From: Raphanus sativus
Taxonomy: Eukaryota; Streptophyta; Magnoliopsida; Brassicales; Brassicaceae
NCBI RefSeq assembly: GCF_000801105.2
Contig: NC_079517.1
Coordinates: 16,120,001-16,184,000, forward strand
Length of the DNA: 64,000 nt
Reading direction: 5' to 3'
Below are positions 44,904 through 57,217 of the stretch, piece after piece. Numbering within the stretch: the stretch's first letter is position 1; each line of letters opens with the position of its first letter. The position numbers and the translations under genes were made by a program. A model generated the notes under the pieces. That model worked only from the letters and a program-made list of their open reading frames with translations. It ran no database searches and had not been told where the DNA came from.

Positions 44904-47900
44904 ATGCCTCCGCGAAAGGATCCTGAGGTTACGGTCGAGCAGATGCAGCAACAGATGAGTCGGATCTCGCTGGTGGAGCAGGAGATCTCTCGTCTGGCGC
45001 CGATCGAGCAGACGATGAACGTGATGCAGCAACAACTGGCTGTCATGTTCAGTCGTTGGGAGGTCGAGCAGCAGGAGAAGGAAGCCGAGAGGGTCAAGCT
45101 GAGAGAGTTGGAGAAGGGAAAGGCACATCAACCTGTTGACCTTTTCTCTGAACCAACGATCGGAAGCAGAGTTGACGATGATATCCTTCACCGGAGCCCG
45201 ACGAAGTTTCCGACGCCGTTTCTGATGAGTGAAGACGGTTACTTCAGTCGGAACCACCGGGGTCAGGGATCTAGCTCTCACGACGATCCCCTGCCTTGGC
45301 GTCAACCGTCGTGGTCCCGTCGTATGGATATTCCAACGTTCGACGGATCGGAGGTTGAGGGATGGATCTTACGGGTGGAGGAATACTTTGAGCTGGGGGA
45401 GTTTACGGAGGACGAGAAGTTACGACTGGTGCGGCTGTGTTTCTCCGGTGATGCACTGTTGTGGTACCGGTGGGAACGCACTCGCAACCCCTTTCGTACG
45501 TGGGAGCAGCTTAAGCATCGAGTGTTAACCCAATACTCGACGCTTCAAGATGTCTCCGCCGGCGAACGTCTGTTGAAGATTCATCAGGAAGGAACGGCTC
45601 GTGAGTATAACAGAGATTTCATCAATCTGGCTTCTCACGCGCCGGAAATTCCTGAGTCGGTGCTGGAGTTTGCTTACATGAATGGGTTGTTGGGTAAAAT
45701 TCGTAAAGGGGTGAAGATGTTGGATGCTCGGGGTTTACAAAACATGATGAGAGCTGCGTTGAAGGTGGAGGACTGGGAGACGGAGGAGGCGTTAGCTCCG
45801 GTCAGACCTTCGAAGCAGATGTCTAGTGGGCCCTCTCACACGAGTAAGCCCATTAGCGGTGTCCAGGCCCAGACTGTCGCTCAGCCCAAGCCCAAAACTC
45901 AGCCAACATTTCCTAATGCGACGCAGAGGGGAGTCGGAGCTAGGGCTGCGACAAATCATGGCCGCCTCAAGCCTCCGTTTCGCCGTCTGACTCCGACGGA
46001 AGTGGAGCGATGGAAGGCGGAGGGGTTGTGTTTCAAGTGTGATGAGAAGTTTCACCCCAACCATCCGTGTGCTCAGGCTCAGTTGACAGTGATGCTGCTT
46101 CATCCTAATGGCGTAGAAGAAGAGCTGTTGGATGAACCATGCGAGCTGGAGAATACAGAGGAGGGGGTCGCAGCTTTGGTGGCGGAGGTCTCAGTCAACT
46201 CCGTGGTGGGGATCTCTTCACCACGAACAATGAAGCTTCGGGGAGTCATTAAGAATAGAGAGGTAGTGGTGCTCATCGATAGTGGAGCCACGCACAATTT
46301 CATCTCCTCAAAGCTGATGGCCGAACTGAAGCTTCCTCTGAGCTCCACGAGGAGCTATGGCGTGCTGGTGGCTGGTGGAGTGAATGTACAGGGCAGAGGC
46401 GTTGTGGATGAAGTGACGCTGATACTGCCTTCGTGTCAGTTCACTACCAGCTTCCTTCCCTTGGAGTTAGGAGTTGCAGATATCATCCTAGGCGTTCAAT
46501 GGCTTGATCCACTAGGCGAAATGCGGGTGAACTGGCAACAGCAGTGGATGAAGATCTGTGTTGCTGGCAAGTGGGTCGAGTTGAGGGGCGACTTGAGCTT
46601 ACACTCTGAAGCAGTTTCATTGAAATCCCTCTGGAAGATTGTTGAGGCGGAAGGGGAGGGAGTTCTGGTGGAGTTTGGCAGTTTGCTAAGTGCTGAGGAG
46701 GTCGTTGCATTGACTTTACCGGAGGCGTGGAAAGGGTTATTGCAGCAATATGCTCCTGTGTTTGCAGAACCTACTGAACTTCCACCATCTCGAGGGAAGG
46801 AACACATCATCACTTTGGAGGAAGGAGCACGACCTGTCAGTGTTCGGCCCTTTCGATACCCCCAAATTCAAAAGGCCGAAATTGAACGCCAGATCGCGTC
46901 CATGCTCGCTACGGGTATCATACAGGAGAGTGGGAGTCCCTTCTCCAGTCCGGTACTCCTCGTGAAGAAGAAGGATGGCAGCTGGCGTTTTTGCGTGGAT
47001 TACAGGGCACTGAATAAGGTGACGGTTCCTGACAAGTACCCGATACCGATGATCGATCAGTTGCTCGATGAACTCCATGGCGCGCAGGTATTCTCCAAAT
47101 TGGACTTGCGTTCGGGCTATCACCAGATACTTGTGAAGCAGGAGGACATCCCTAAAACGGCTTTCCGCACTCACGACGGTCACTACGAGTTTCGCGTAAT
47201 GCCCTTTGGTTTATCAAACGCTCCAGCAACGTTCCAAGCATTGATGAATCAAGTCTTTCGTCCCTATCTCCGTCGGTTTGTCCTCGTCTTCTTTGATGAT
47301 ATCCTGGTCTACAGCCGCACGGTGGCAGAACACAAGGAACACTTGGCGATAGTTCTGAAGGTCCTACAGGCTCAAAAACTCTATGCGAACTTCAAGAAAT
47401 GTCAGTTTGGGAGCTCGCAAGTGGAGTACTTGGGTCATGTTATCTCTGGTGATGGTGTTGCAGTGGATGGGGAGAAGGTCAAAGCGATGCTTCAGTGGGT
47501 TGAGCCTAAAAATGTCAAAGAGTTGAGGGGTTTTTTAGGTTTGACGGGCTACTATCGCAAGTTTGTAAAGGACTACGGGAGCATTGCAAGACCGCTTACT
47601 TGTCTGCTACGGAAGGAGCAATTCGTGTGGAACACCGCTGCAACGGAGGCTTTTCGAGCACTACAGCAAGCTATGACGACTGTACCAGTCTTAGCGATGC
47701 CTGACTTCGAGCTTCCGTTCGTGGTGGAGTCTGACGCCTCCGGGTTCGGGTTGGGCGCAGTACTCATGCAAAATCACCGCCCTATCGCCTTCTTCAGTCA
47801 AGCTCTGACTGATCGACAGCGTATGAAGTCTATCTATGAAAGGGAGCTCATGGCAATCGTCTTTGCGGTTCAAAAGTGGCGTCATTACCTGCTGGGGCGT

Positions 47901-49622
47901 CATTTTGTGGTCCGTACCGATCAGAAAAGCCTCAGATTCTTGATGGAGCAGAGAGAGGTGAACCTTGAGTATCAGAAATGGTTGACTAAGCTGCTGGGGT
48001 TTGACTTTGAGACTGTGTATAAGCCTGGCCTGGAGAATAAAGCAGCAGATGCACTGTCCAGACAAGTCACCCCGCGAGAACTCTTTGCTGTCTCCATGAC
48101 GACTGCTCTGCAATTGGAGGAGATAGCTTGTGAGGTTGATAAGGATCCAGCGTTACAACAGTTGCGTTCTGAGGTGCAGATGGATGCTACAAAACACCCT
48201 GACTACTCGGTTGTGCACGGGAGGTTGTTGAGAAAGGGAAAGCTTGTGCTGCCCAAGACGTCGTCACTAATTGGAGTGATCATGGCTGAATATCACGAAG
48301 GCAAACTGGGGGGTCACGGCGGGGTTCTAAAAACACAGAGGAGAATTGGGGAGCTGTTTTTCTGGGAGGGGATGATGACTGACATCAGACGCTTTGTCTC
48401 GGCTTGCCAAGTATGCCAACGTCACAAGTACTCCACGCTGGCTCCAGGGGGTCTGCTCCAACCATTACCAGTCCCTGAAAGGGTGTGGGAAGACATCTCT
48501 ATGGACTTCGTTGAGGGTCTTCCTCGCTCCCGTGGGTTGAACACTATTATGGTAGTCGTTGACAGGCTCTCTAAGTACAGCCATTTCATTGGTCTCAGTC
48601 ACCCATTTACTGCTACTGATGTGGCTCTGCTGTTCATCCAAGAGGTCGTCAAGCTTCATGGCTTCCCGCGTACAATCGTCTCTGATCGCGACAAGGTCTT
48701 CACCAGCGCATTCTGGAAAGAACTGTTTCGCTTGTCAGGGACACGCTTATGCTTTAGCACCGCGTACCATCCCCAATCTGATGGTCAGACGGAGGTGACC
48801 AACCGCAGCATGGAGACGTACCTTCGGTGCTTTGCTAGTGAGAAGCCTAAGACGTGGGCTACGTACTTGGCGTGGGCAGAATTGAGTTACAACTCTGCTT
48901 TTCACTCCGCGTTGAAGATGACTCCGTTTCGTGCGTTGTACGGCAGAGACCCACCTACATGGATCAAATTTGAGACGGGGTCTACGACGAATGCTGAGTT
49001 GGAAGGGCAGTTGAGAGATAGAGATGCAGTGCTGACTCTGTTGAGAGAGAATCTACACCGCGCTCAGCAGATGATGAAGGATCGGGCTGACAAACACAGA
49101 AGAGAGATCACCTTTGCAGTCGGAGATTGGGTCTATGTGAAGTTGAGGCCTTACAGGCAGAAAACTTTGGCAAGGAGGCTCAATGAGAAGCTGTCTGCTC
49201 GCTACTACGGTCCGTTTGAAATTGAAGCACGCGTGGGACAGGTTGCTTATAAGGTGAAACTTCCTACCGGGGCGAAGATTCATCCTACATTCCATGTCTC
49301 GCAGTTAAAGAAAGCCGTGGGAGAGACTGGAGACAGTTTACCCCTGCCTCATCAGTTGAACAGCGAAGGTGAACTGGTCGTCGAGCCTGCAGGAGTGTTG
49401 TCTTCACGCATTCATGGAGGTACGGGTCAGAAAGAAGTGCTCATTAAGTGGAAGGATCTACCTGATCATGAGTGTTCTTGGGAATGGGTGTCTGCTATCA
49501 AGAAGAGGTTCCCGGGTTTTGACCTTGAGGACAAGGTCAATTTCGTTGGGGAGGGTATTGATACGTATGAGGCCACACATCCACCGATCTTGTATCAGTA
49601 CTCTCGCAGGGCCCATAAGTGA
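44904..49622 (+). CDS. Gag-Pol polyprotein of chromovirus, 1572 aa
   Basis: One ORF encodes capsid, protease, reverse transcriptase, RNase H and integrase. The start is ATGCCTCCGCG at 44904, the first ATG after the primer-binding site; the frame is open further upstream but starts with no ATG. Gag is about residues 1-370, followed by a zinc-knuckle-like [14 protein letters not shown] at about 375. Protease DSGATHNF is at about 459, [10 protein letters not shown] at about 734 with FFDDILVYS at about 797, and RNase [11 protein letters not shown] at about 942. The integrase zinc-binding CQVCQRH is near 1170, and its D, D and E region runs from MDFVEG through SDRDKVF to [12 protein letters not shown] chromodomain ([17 protein letters not shown]) near 1511-1527 lies before the C terminus. 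The last ~20 codons lie inside the 3' LTR. No stops or frameshifts. Confidence 0.95.
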   Translation: MPPRKDPEVTVEQMQQQMSRISLVEQEISRLAPIEQTMNVMQQQLAVMFSRWEVEQQEKEAERVKLRELEKGKAHQPVDLFSEPTIGSRVDDDILHRSPTKFPTPFLMSEDGYFSRNHRGQGSSSHDDPLPWRQPSWSRRMDIPTFDGSEVEGWILRVEEYFELGEFTEDEKLRLVRLCFSGDALLWYRWERTRNPFRTWEQLKHRVLTQYSTLQDVSAGERLLKIHQEGTAREYNRDFINLASHAPEIPESVLEFAYMNGLLGKIRKGVKMLDARGLQNMMRAALKVEDWETEEALAPVRPSKQMSSGPSHTSKPISGVQAQTVAQPKPKTQPTFPNATQRGVGARAATNHGRLKPPFRRLTPTEVERWKAEGLCFKCDEKFHPNHPCAQAQLTVMLLHPNGVEEELLDEPCELENTEEGVAALVAEVSVNSVVGISSPRTMKLRGVIKNREVVVLIDSGATHNFISSKLMAELKLPLSSTRSYGVLVAGGVNVQGRGVVDEVTLILPSCQFTTSFLPLELGVADIILGVQWLDPLGEMRVNWQQQWMKICVAGKWVELRGDLSLHSEAVSLKSLWKIVEAEGEGVLVEFGSLLSAEEVVALTLPEAWKGLLQQYAPVFAEPTELPPSRGKEHIITLEEGARPVSVRPFRYPQIQKAEIERQIASMLATGIIQESGSPFSSPVLLVKKKDGSWRFCVDYRALNKVTVPDKYPIPMIDQLLDELHGAQVFSKLDLRSGYHQILVKQEDIPKTAFRTHDGHYEFRVMPFGLSNAPATFQALMNQVFRPYLRRFVLVFFDDILVYSRTVAEHKEHLAIVLKVLQAQKLYANFKKCQFGSSQVEYLGHVISGDGVAVDGEKVKAMLQWVEPKNVKELRGFLGLTGYYRKFVKDYGSIARPLTCLLRKEQFVWNTAATEAFRALQQAMTTVPVLAMPDFELPFVVESDASGFGLGAVLMQNHRPIAFFSQALTDRQRMKSIYERELMAIVFAVQKWRHYLLGRHFVVRTDQKSLRFLMEQREVNLEYQKWLTKLLGFDFETVYKPGLENKAADALSRQVTPRELFAVSMTTALQLEEIACEVDKDPALQQLRSEVQMDATKHPDYSVVHGRLLRKGKLVLPKTSSLIGVIMAEYHEGKLGGHGGVLKTQRRIGELFFWEGMMTDIRRFVSACQVCQRHKYSTLAPGGLLQPLPVPERVWEDISMDFVEGLPRSRGLNTIMVVVDRLSKYSHFIGLSHPFTATDVALLFIQEVVKLHGFPRTIVSDRDKVFTSAFWKELFRLSGTRLCFSTAYHPQSDGQTEVTNRSMETYLRCFASEKPKTWATYLAWAELSYNSAFHSALKMTPFRALYGRDPPTWIKFETGSTTNAELEGQLRDRDAVLTLLRENLHRAQQMMKDRADKHRREITFAVGDWVYVKLRPYRQKTLARRLNEKLSARYYGPFEIEARVGQVAYKVKLPTGAKIHPTFHVSQLKKAVGETGDSLPLPHQLNSEGELVVEPAGVLSSRIHGGTGQKEVLIKWKDLPDHECSWEWVSAIKKRFPGFDLEDKVNFVGEGIDTYEATHPPILYQYSRRAHK

Positions 49623-49969
49623 GAAGAAGGAGTGGAGTTCATTGGCCCAAAGAGCGTTGGTACTTGAGGGCAGGTTCTAGAAGAAGGATAAGGAATAAGG
49701 GAATAACGGTTCTGTTGCTGAGTCACAGACAAGATCACGTGCGTCGTTGGTCACCAGGAGAGCATGGGATCACGAGCCTTAGCGTAACAACTTTTGTATA
49801 AAGAGAGAGATTAGGGTGAGGAGAGAGACATCGATTGTATTGTGAAATCAGTCGAGAGGAGAGTGAGAAACTCCTAAGAAAAACTCTTGTACTCGCTTTC
49901 ATCAATACAAAGTTCTTTCTTTCTTATTCTCTGATCTTTTACAAAGTTCGATACATCAAAAGTGTATCA
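49559..49969 (+). repeat. 3' LTR
   Basis: 411 bp, by eye identical to the 5' LTR. Its first 64 bases also encode the C terminus and stop codon of Gag-Pol. Confidence 0.93.
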
Positions 49970-50021
49970 GATTCACGCAGCATGACGAGTATGTTTACTA
50001 AGAATACAAACAACAACACAA

Positions 50022-51880
50022 TCAGGTTGAGACATGGCGTAGCACAAGCTGAAGCTGATCCATCTCCGGACCAATCAGGTTCATAACGGAGTTCCCTAAA
50101 TTAGGAAGCTCGGAAACTGCCATTGTTATTATAGAAGATGATGATTTGTCAGACAGGTATGGCACTATATGCTTCTTCATGTCTTCATGAGATATCTGAA
50201 GATGGTTTCCAGAGACGTTAACGAATTTGACCTTTCCAGCTTCGTCTAGAGCTCTCAAACCGATCCAGTCCTCGGTATAGAGCTTGGTCTACACAAAATC
50301 CAAAAACAATTGTCACAGCTGCCATTTGAAACGATGATTAAGGGAGTTATTTGGTACCTCTTGTGGTGGAAGAATGGTCTTAAAAGACCCATCAGGATAA
50401 TATCCAAACCATGAGGTCTCTTTAGGTATCAGTATCGTATCGTGCTCAAACTGAAAATTGATCAAAAACATTAAAAAAAAAAAAGTGTTACCATCAATAA
50501 GAAACACTTAGCAGAAAAGCTGGGTTTGGATGAGTGCTAACCATAATAAGCACAAGATTCTCCAAGCTTGAGAACCTCTCTTTATAAGTCGAATTTTTAA
50601 CTGGGAGTTCGTTGTTTAACTTTGGGAGAAACCTACAACCTTCCATGTAACCCGCAATGTCCTATCAAAGCCTTTGGTTACAACAACAACAACAAGAAGA
50701 CTATAGATCTAATTCGAAACTTCTGAACGTTTTAACGGAAACATACAGTAGGGATTTTGAGAAAACCGCTAGGAGCCAAATGTTCCTGAAACCCAAATCA
50801 ACATGTAATACTAAGTTTAACTTCCCATAAAGAAAATCAACTTAGATGCTGGACAATAGTTACCTACCTGCATATAGTCGCTATAGATCTCTGTTTTGAT
50901 CATACTATCCAACATGATACAAATCCAGGTAACCTATAAAAATCAAGAAAATGTTTTAAGAGAGCTCCATGTCAATGGCGATGTTTATCAAAGAAGAAAC
51001 CAAAAACTTTTGGAGGGAAGATAGTAACTTACACCACAGAAAGGAATGGATGCAGTGCCAGCATGAGGTCCCCCTATCGATACAAAACTCTTAACCTATA
51101 TTAAACCACAATAATAATAATAACCATTACAGAGTAAAAGTTAGAAGATATTCATACACATAGGGATGTGTTTATGGAACATACAGGTGGTGCATCATCG
51201 CAGAACTCAATGAGAGCTCGACCAATCATGTTACCCTGAGAAAGCCCCACGATGCTGTAACCATCACTCAGCTCAGGCATACTTTTCACCTGCAGTGTCA
51301 AATACATACATGATGAAATGGATCTTCAAAAGCAAAAAAAAAAAAACCTTATGCAGTTGATCTGACCTTCTCACAAACAACAGCTGTCTGCACACAAAAA
51401 AAAAAGAGACCAAAAAGATTAGATTTTTGTAAAAAGTAAATTATTCTTGGAAGTTGGAACATATAAAGTATATTATCACCTGATCAAGAAGAGGCATGGT
51501 CCATGAGTCCCATGAGCCACTCCCAATCTCCCTGAATAAACATTAATAACGGATTAAACACAAAATTTGAGGCAAAAGAGTGAATAAATAGAGAAAATAG
51601 AGAAAAGACATACAAGCAATAGCCTTGAGAAGAAGACCAATCACTTAATAGCTCCGTGAAATGTTTCACACCTGAATTACTGCATTTATCCCCAATTCCT
51701 GCAGAGATAGAAAAAAAAGACAATGTTTCACTTAATTTTCCAGAGATTTAGGAACTCGCAGACCCCTAGAAACACTCTAACAAACTTACCATGTAGAACT
51801 ATGAAAGGAACAGACGAAGCGACTGTAATGAAAGTGCAGATTAGGGCAATAATAGTAATCGCTGCCTTATGAACAGCCAT
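50022..51880 (-). CDS. Palmitoyl-protein thioesterase-like alpha/beta hydrolase, 333 aa
   Basis: Eleven exons: 51880-51790, 51698-51614, 51531-51480, 51387-51367, 51289-51185, 51095-51033, 50933-50868, 50785-50747, 50661-50542, 50450-50358 and 50288-50022. They total 1002 bases with all junctions in frame. The first ~22 residues (AAITIIALICTFITVASSV) form a signal peptide, so the product is secretory or vacuolar. The nucleophile elbow GLSQG follows YSIV, and GGPHAGTASIPFCG and KLYTEDWIGLRALDEAGK match plant PPT1-type enzymes, which remove fatty acyl groups from cysteines. The conserved GxH near the end (VSGNHLQISHEDM) supplies the catalytic His. A shift of reading frame in exon 3 is only apparent; the correct frame reads EIGSGSWDSWTMPLLDQ. 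By order it corresponds to At3g60340. Confidence 0.9.
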
Positions 51881-52717
51881 TCTCTAGGACTTCGGGTGTG
51901 GGAGACTAGAAGGGTAATCAAAAAGATTCGTAATCTCTCCGGTACCAGAACGATCTCCGCCGGCGAATTTAGTTTCGTCGCTGACTGATCGTCGCACAGA
52001 TTTTTTTTTGTTTGTTTTGTTCGATGAGATAAATAAAACTATTGGTAGTGGTTGTTCTTATTAGTAGTTGAGCACGTGTGTAACACGCGCTAAGTGAGTT
52101 AGTTGGCTTTTAGTTAGTTTCTCTTTATCCCCGCTTGGATTTCGCGCGTGGAGGAGTGATTTTGACAACAAGAGTCCTTTTCTTTTGAAGATATTGCTTA
52201 CACGAAACATATTTAAACTGGTCTGATTCGAGTTTTGTCGTACTTTCTGGAAAAATGTTGATAAAAACGTTCTTATAGTAACCCAGTATTCTTTTGCATC
52301 AGCTACTCCTGCCTTAGTATATTAGCCTTGAGAAGCTGATGCAAAAGATGTAACTGGTCATGGTCGTAACTCTGGGTCATAAATTACCATGCTCTACAAA
52401 AGCACATCCCATTTTAATTTATTAAGATGTCATGTAAATTTAATAGCTAACAAACAATGTTTTTACAATCAACACAAGTTAGAACTAATCCAATAAGAAA
52501 CAAAACCTGCATTTTATGTTGCAAAGAAATAACAACCCAATGTCCCAAATCTCATGGAGCCAATCACTAAGATAAAGGCAAATCTCAGAAGTAAAGTGGT
52601 GAGTGAGTGAGAGACCTTATCCTCTTCTTTTCCATTTTTGCTTGTTTGCTCTGTTGTTGTCTTGGGCTTTTCGATATATCTTGAGGTGTTAGTAGTCCTT
52701 CGTAAGCTGTAGGCTAT
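51881..52717. other. Region between PPT-like promoter and ELMO 3' end
   Basis: Holds the leader and promoter of the PPT-like gene (minus strand) and the 3' UTR side of the ELMO gene. It contains a small perfect inverted repeat at 52291-52347. Confidence 0.5.
52291..52347. repeat. Hairpin, 14-bp perfect stem
   Basis: CTTTTGCATCAGCT (52291-52304) and AGCTGATGCAAAAG (52334-52347) are perfect complements around a 29-base loop. Possibly a MITE remnant or a small RNA hairpin. No flanking duplication was seen. Confidence 0.7.
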
Positions 52718-55101
52718 TTATTGACTTAAAAGGCTGTATGATGGCATATCTTCAATACTTGTTATGTCTTCCAGCATTATCTCTCTTTCCAATTGCCGCC
52801 TTGTCGATTTCATTACCGTCTGTGTATTTATCCACACAATGACCATTAACCCATTTGGTGAACTTGTTATGTTTAGGCCAAGATAAAGCATCAAAACCAA
52901 GCCAAATATGAAATGCGCTATGTTTTTTTTAGTCTAAAACTTCTAGTGATAATAGAAAAGGTTACAGCAAGTGCTTACGTTAAATTCCATATATGAAGCA
53001 CGCATGGAGAGCCATTGCTGATCCATTAGCTTGAACGCAATACAATACAGAAGGTCAAACGCAGATTCGTTCACTGCAAAAAATACGAGTCAAGGGATAC
53101 ACACACACACTTAGTAATCTACTTATGTGATGGACTTTAATCAGCAGTGTATGCTAATTTACCCGAAAGGAATCTCAAAAATGTTTCGCCAACAATACTT
53201 CGTGGTTTCACTGTAAAATTGAAGGGTATTGTATTGTTAGTATGGACAACTAGGATACTATTACTGAACCTGAGTTATATCTCAAAATAGGGTAACAGAA
53301 ATGCCCAATTGGTAGTTCCGAACTAGGAAGTGCTTATGCTAAGTTCTGCCTAATGCATGTATGAGCAGCCTCAAAACGAAAAATCTATGCAATAAGTAAT
53401 GTTGATGTACCTGCTTCAAGGCCAAGCATCTGGATAAGCATGAAGGTAATATTGATGCCAGCAACGGCGAACGGGTATTCCCACACAGAACGATCCCCAA
53501 CCTGCTTCCGCAGAAGGTCTTGGAAGGATTTCTGCAGGACACATACAAGTGGCATCATAAATTAAATGACGGAAATAAAATGGCATTGCCTGTCAGAAAT
53601 ATCACGTGATGAGAATCAATTGCTACACATTACAAGGGCGTACCGGGAAATTTTTAGCGAAGTACAACAAGTTTTCAAGAGAAATGAAACCACCACCCCT
53701 GCCAGATGTTCCACTGTTAGTCAAGTGAAGTGGACAAAATCTAAGGATAGTGACAATGAGAAGAGAAGTGAGATTACCTAAAATCTGTAGAAGGATCTTT
53801 TCCCTGCCAACCCATTTCCTTCCACTGCTCAGATACAATTCCGTGTAGCTCTTCTTTAGGAAAGGCTAGTTTCCAAAGATCCTTTAAAGCTTCCTACACC
53901 CATATAAAGTAGCAACCAGTATTAATTTAACGCAGGTACAGTTTGACTTACTGAAGCCAGAGTGCAGAAAAAAAACTGAAGCGCTGGTAAACATTGAGAC
54001 GGTCACCATCTACTTGATGGTTTTGAGCAGTCCATTACAAACAAAACCCTAAAAGAAAACGTACCTGATGCTGAGGAATTGAGCTGTCATATGCCACATC
54101 GATGCGGCTCTGCAACTTGTGGAGGCATTCCTCCTGCAAGCCTCAGCAATAAGGGTAGGACGGTAGAAGTTATTAAGCTATATGAGTACACTAACCAGAA
54201 GTAAACTTAGATCCGAGGAGAAAAGAGAGAGAAAATGATTAACCTGAGCAGGCGTAAGATCAAAAGAAGGACGGGAGTCGCCATGAGTTCCTTGAGCACA
54301 AACACAGGAAAGGCCACGGCCTAACCAAGCTGCCGATCCAGCCACAACCTCAGCTGCATATAAAAAACAATTATGAAAGTGAGCTTTTTGATGTATAAAG
54401 AATCTGAATGTTGTTCATACAAGGGAGTGGCTGAGTCAAACATCTAATAGCTAGCTGACATTTTTTTCTTTCTTTTAAATAGTTTTGTATGGTATAATAC
54501 AGCTATAATAGTTAAATGTGATGGTAGAAAACGTGAGAAGCATACAACAAAATTGCATTTAAGCAATTAGACGATCTCCAAATACACAAACGATTGAAAA
54601 CTTCCAAACAGTAACGAAACCAATCCATCCTTGCATTGAAACAAGAAACAAGAGAAGGACTAATCTGCGGATGGATGACTAAACTCAAAACTAAATATAG
54701 AACTATTTACAGAGATCACGCAAACAAGCAAGCATGAACATACGTTAAAAGAGATCCAACGATACTGAAAATCTAGCACTTACAAAGAAGATCCACACAC
54801 ATAATCACTAGATCTGCCGCGCCAAATCTCAAAAAAAAAAAAAGGTAATCGCCAGCGAAGAGAGAGAGAGAGAGAAAGAGAGTGTGAGCGCGAAATAAAA
54901 ATTAGGTAGAAAAGTATGAGAGAGAGAGAGAGACGAAAACGCGTTTGTTCCAAAAAGAGAATCGTAATGTAGAGATAGAAGAAGAGTGGTGATGGAAATT
55001 TTACCAGAGGATGAAGAATGGTAAACGCTTCCCTGTTCAAGCCGTGGAGCAACTCTCCTCACCGCCACGAACGAGCCTCCTCCTCGATCATCCATCTCCA
55101 A
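52718..55101 (-). CDS. ELMO/CED-12 domain protein, 270 aa
   Basis: Nine exons: 55101-55005, 54353-54244, 54133-54065, 53893-53778, 53698-53644, 53531-53411, 53210-53163, 53073-52979 and 52819-52718. They sum to 813 bases with every junction in phase. The N terminus is short and variable. The ELMO domain covers about residues 90-240: EALKDLWKLAFPKEELHGIV, WKEMGWQGKDPSTDFRGGGF, VGDRSVWEYPFAVAGIN and NESAFDLLYCIAFKLMDQQW. The GWQGKDPSTDFRGGG core is the family's GAP-like signature. Animal ELMO proteins act with DOCK factors or as Arf GAPs; the plant role is not established here. Two in-frame ATGs lie at 55101 and 55095, and the upstream one is used. By order it corresponds to At3g60260. Confidence 0.92.
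54858..54934. repeat. (AG)n microsatellites in ELMO intron 1
   Basis: Two GA runs (about 54858-54882 and 54918-54934) lie in the first intron. A third lies in the leader near 55300-55322. Confidence 0.8.
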
Positions 55102-55950
55102 CCTCTCTCTCTCTATCTATCAGAAACAAACAATAGAGAGTAATCGAATCAACACAGAACTCTTCGTTATCTGATCAACACAGACGCAATGCGAACAATA
55201 ACAATCGGAGAAAGACGATGTTACTAAAGATTACCGCCGGGAATAACACAAATCGGCGTCGTATCGACTCGAACGCCTTATCACTTCTCAGAAACCACAG
55301 AGAGAGGGAGAGAGAGAGAGAGAAACAGTTTGGGTTTTATAGATCTGTCGAGTGTCGCCGGTGGCACGATTGAACTTATCCGACGGATTAGATCAAATCA
55401 ATAATGATCCGGTGGCACGTTTCTTTTTTTTTTTTGGGTTTAAATCGCTATCGAAGCTTTTCGTAACGGAAAATTAAAACGACTCGTGCGGTTATTGATT
55501 CCTCTCTGCGTATTTAAGTTGGACGTCAACGACACTCGTCTACAACTTTTTTTTTGTTCTTTTATTAATCTAAATCTAAAAATCTAAATCTCTATTTTAA
55601 GCATTTGTTTTTGATTTTAATTTTTCCAAATGGACATCGAAATTATTACAGACTCCAAAAAATTACCATTTCTTTTTCGTTTTTACCTTCTAACAAACCA
55701 TCCAAAATCTATAACAATCTTACTGAAACAACTAAATTTCCACCAGAAATAAAATAAAATAAAATAATTGATGAATGCTTCTTTCTGTATTTTTTTGTTG
55801 ATTTTTAAATTACATAATCAAAATTTAGAAGTGTCTATCTTACAAATTGATATGATTGGCAACAACTTGTTCTTTTGCATGTAAACTCAAATTATTTAGA
55901 TATGCATTGTCAGAAGGTATGTATTATTTAATTGATTAAATAATACAAAA
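55102..55950. other. ELMO gene leader/promoter and intergenic DNA
   Basis: CT/GA-rich leader to about 55340, then AT-rich DNA without a gene. Confidence 0.5.
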
Positions 55951-55951
55951 A

Positions 55952-56948
55952 ATCTATTCTATTAATTCAGCAGTATGACCAATTGATAAAAGTTGTGACC
56001 AACTATTTATTTCTTTTATTTAAAGAACCTATATATAAATTAGTTTTTTGCTCAACTGAAGCTAAAGACGATTGAATAACCGTAACTACTTTTACTAATC
56101 TAAATACTCCATTTCGTAACATTCAGTTTAATGTAATCCCACAATACACGGAATTTACTTCTTTCCACTGCATATTATTTGCTGTTTTCAGATATTAATA
56201 ATTGTTCCTTCATTTTGTTATACCAAATGAAAACGTATTGGATAAACAACGGTTACAGTAAATCTGTTCTAAAATATATAACAAACACATTAACTGTTTA
56301 AGAGAGTAAGTAGTACATGTATATAATCTATTAAACCCTCCATCACCATAATTAGACTTCCGCAAGAATTATTTTTTTCACAAATATCTTTATTCTTTTT
56401 TGTGACAACAATATCTTATATTTGAATTATTATAATATTAAAATAAATATCTATTCTATTAATTCAGCAGTATGACCAATTGATAAAAGTTGTGACCAAC
56501 TATTTATTTCTTTTATTTAAAGAACCTATATATAAATTAGTTTTTTTGCTCAACTGAATCTAAAGACGATTGAATAACCGTAACTATTTTTACTAATCTA
56601 AATACTCCATTTCGTAACATTCAGTTTAATGTAATCCCACAATACACGGAATTTACTTCTTTCCACTGCATATTATTTGCTGTTTTCAGATATTAATAAT
56701 TGTTCCTTCATTTTGTTATACCAAATGAAGACGTATTGGGTAAACAACGGTTACAGTAAATCTATTCTAAAATATATAACAAACACATTAACTGTTTAAG
56801 AGAGTAAGTAGTACATGTATATAATCTATTAAACCCTCCATCACCATAATTAGACTTCCGCAAGAATTATTTTTTTTCACAAATATCTTTATTCTTTTTT
56901 TGTGACAACAATATCTTATATTTGAATTATTATAATATTAAAATAAAT
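55952..56948. repeat. Tandem duplication of a ~497-bp unit
   Basis: Copy 1 is 55952-56448 and copy 2 is 56449 to about 56948, both beginning ATCTATTCTATTAATTCAGC. Only a handful of substitutions and one-base length changes separate them, so the duplication is recent. No ORF. Confidence 0.9.
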
Positions 56949-57217
56949 ATATATCTTAAATCTGAAGACCATACCAACATCTCAGGAAATGATTTAATTA
57001 GTATACTTTAAAAACGGGTATAACAAAAATATTAATTTGTTATATTAATAATTTATAGAAATTTTTTTTTGACTAATACAAAACAAGTTAAAAACTTGGT
57101 TTTAATTTTAGTTTGTTATAAATAAATTAAAAAATATGAGACACACCAAATAAACGAATTATTCTACTTCTATTATTATACAATTATGTTTATATAAAAT
57201 TTAAATTTATTATAAAA

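Larger units (their letters stand above)
44462..49969 (+). mobile_element. Intact Ty3/gypsy chromovirus LTR retrotransposon, 5508 bp
   Basis: Two LTRs of 411 bp (44462-44872 and 49559-49969), both TGATAC...GTATCA, look identical by eye. The target duplication is GATTC (44457-44461 and 49970-49974). A primer-binding site complementary to initiator Met-tRNA follows the 5' LTR, and a GGGGAGGG tract precedes the 3' LTR. A single uninterrupted gag-pol ORF is present. The short LTRs, compact size and chromodomain point to the Reina-like chromovirus group (inferred). It sits just downstream of the DUF761 gene. Confidence 0.95.

Noticed and set aside
44870..49295. Many ORFs antisense to Gag-Pol
   Set aside because: Shadows of the long coding frame on the other strand.
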